Positions 63,480 to 64,000 of a DNA stretch of 64,000 bases are shown piece by piece. How positions within the stretch are numbered: the stretch's first letter is position 1; each line of letters begins with the position of its first letter. The stretch is taken from the NCBI GenBank assembly GCA_020849665.1, contig JADLFX010000074.1, positions 42,799 through 106,798 of the forward strand, in the 5' to 3' direction. The position numbers and the translations under genes were made by a program. The notes under the pieces are model-generated. The model did no database searches. It had not been told where the DNA came from and worked only from the letters and a program-made list of their open reading frames with translations. The DNA is from Planctomycetota bacterium. Lineage in GTDB: Bacteria; Planctomycetota; UBA1135; UBA2386.

Positions 63480-64000
63480 TCAGAGGTCGCCGCCGAAGGT
63501 CGAGCGCAGGCCGTTCGAGTGCGGCACTGGCGTCGCGTACGGGGCGCCGAAGTCGACGTAGGCGAACTGCGAGTACAGGTTCGCGCCGATCAGCGACGCG
63601 CTGTTGGGCGGCGTCGGGAAGGTCAGCGACGCCTGGCCGCTGGCGTTGGTCGACGTGCCCAGGTTGATGTCCACCGAAGCGCGCAGGAAGCAGTTCGGGA
63701 TGCCCACGAACCCGAGGTTCAGCGGCAGGGCGAACCCTCCCCAGGTGGTGCTGGAGACGCCGACGTAGAGCACGGCGCCGGTGTTGGCGCGGGCGTTGGT
63801 GAGCCGCAGGGTCCACGGGTCGCCCGAGAACGGGTAGCCCTTGGGTGCGGCGCCGGTGTGCGACGAGAGTCCGGTGGTGCCCTGGCACGAGGTGCCGTAG
63901 GTGGTGAAGCTGCCCACGGTGCGCTGGTAGTAGACCGCGGTCGCCGTGGCGTTGGCGTTCATGGTCACGTCCAGGGTGTTGTCGCCGAGGGTCTGGTTCA
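63480..64000 (-). CDS. Secreted beta-rich protein (5' end beyond window)
   Basis: The stop is at 63480 and the frame runs open to the right edge, so the N-terminus and signal peptide are outside. The visible 170 residues include a TSCQGT block, GFALPLNLGFVGIPNCFLRAS, LTFPTPPNSASLIGANLYSQFAYVDF and a final SNGLRSTFGGDL. This C-terminal pattern (Gly-x-Pro-Asn-Cys, then a strand pair, then SNGL) is shared with the ends of other secreted proteins in the window. It is on the minus strand, convergent with the acetyltransferase gene. Unknown role. Confidence 0.8.
   Translation of the reverse strand, partial: NQTLGDNTLDVTMNANATATAVYYQRTVGSFTTYGTSCQGTTGLSSHTGAAPKGYPFSGDPWTLRLTNARANTGAVLYVGVSSTTWGGFALPLNLGFVGIPNCFLRASVDINLGTSTNASGQASLTFPTPPNSASLIGANLYSQFAYVDFGAPYATPVPHSNGLRSTFGGDL

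Overview
The window is very GC-rich chromosomal DNA, densely packed with genes. It most resembles a deep-branching Planctomycetota. The clues are several Sec-secreted, beta-rich proteins of the kind that lineage carries in many copies, an ECF sigma factor beside a Ser/Thr kinase with a long repeat-type C-terminal half, and a secreted protein made of ELWxxDGT repeats. The phylum is an inference; Myxococcota or a related phylum is not excluded. I recognise no rRNA, tRNA, CRISPR array, insertion sequence or prophage.

Layout. 1-4.6 kb: secreted proteins of unknown role, including a tandem pair of 388-residue paralogues with a small membrane-anchored gene between them. 4.8-7.2 kb: lipoprotein, miaE, alpha/beta hydrolase and a stand-alone receiver. 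7.3-10.8 kb: succinate dehydrogenase sdhCAB. 11-17 kb: mog, two CNNM/CBS membrane proteins, bcp, xylA, a DUF4863 gene and thpR. 17.1-21.4 kb (minus strand): a tightly coupled four-gene operon of PLP decarboxylase, acyl-AMP ligase, acyl carrier protein and a Mur-ligase-like protein whose catalytic motifs are lost. The first three match the enzymes normally found with exosortase A, but no exosortase is here. 21.5-22.9 kb: cdd and deoC.

24-34.5 kb is the most striking block. A cytoplasmic V4R-PAS histidine kinase and a sigma-54-dependent response regulator are divergently transcribed. They are followed by an outer-membrane beta-barrel, a 13-heme lipoprotein cytochrome, a 10-heme OmcA/MtrC-type lipoprotein cytochrome and an anchored protein. 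This looks like an extracellular electron-transfer conduit. Two well-formed -24/-12 promoters (27627-27642 and 30616-30631) precede the barrel and the decaheme gene, so the adjacent regulator probably controls them.

34.6-50.6 kb: an aldehyde dehydrogenase and a truncated partner, another secreted protein, thymidine phosphorylase, a Fur-family regulator with dps, a SugE-type exporter, sbcDC, an aldo/keto reductase, ispG, a GHL10-type glycosidase and an MFS transporter. 50.8-58 kb: the kinase, sigma factor and ELWxxDGT genes, with visibly lower GC than the rest; this may be an acquired or fast-evolving island. It ends near fdhD, beside a stranded signal-peptide fragment. 58.4-64 kb: fdhD, two CBS-domain proteins, nupC, punA, an acetyltransferase and a secreted protein cut by the window edge.

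Across the window cdd, deoC, deoA, nupC and punA, with the aldehyde dehydrogenases as a possible final step, give a nearly complete route from nucleosides to central metabolism.
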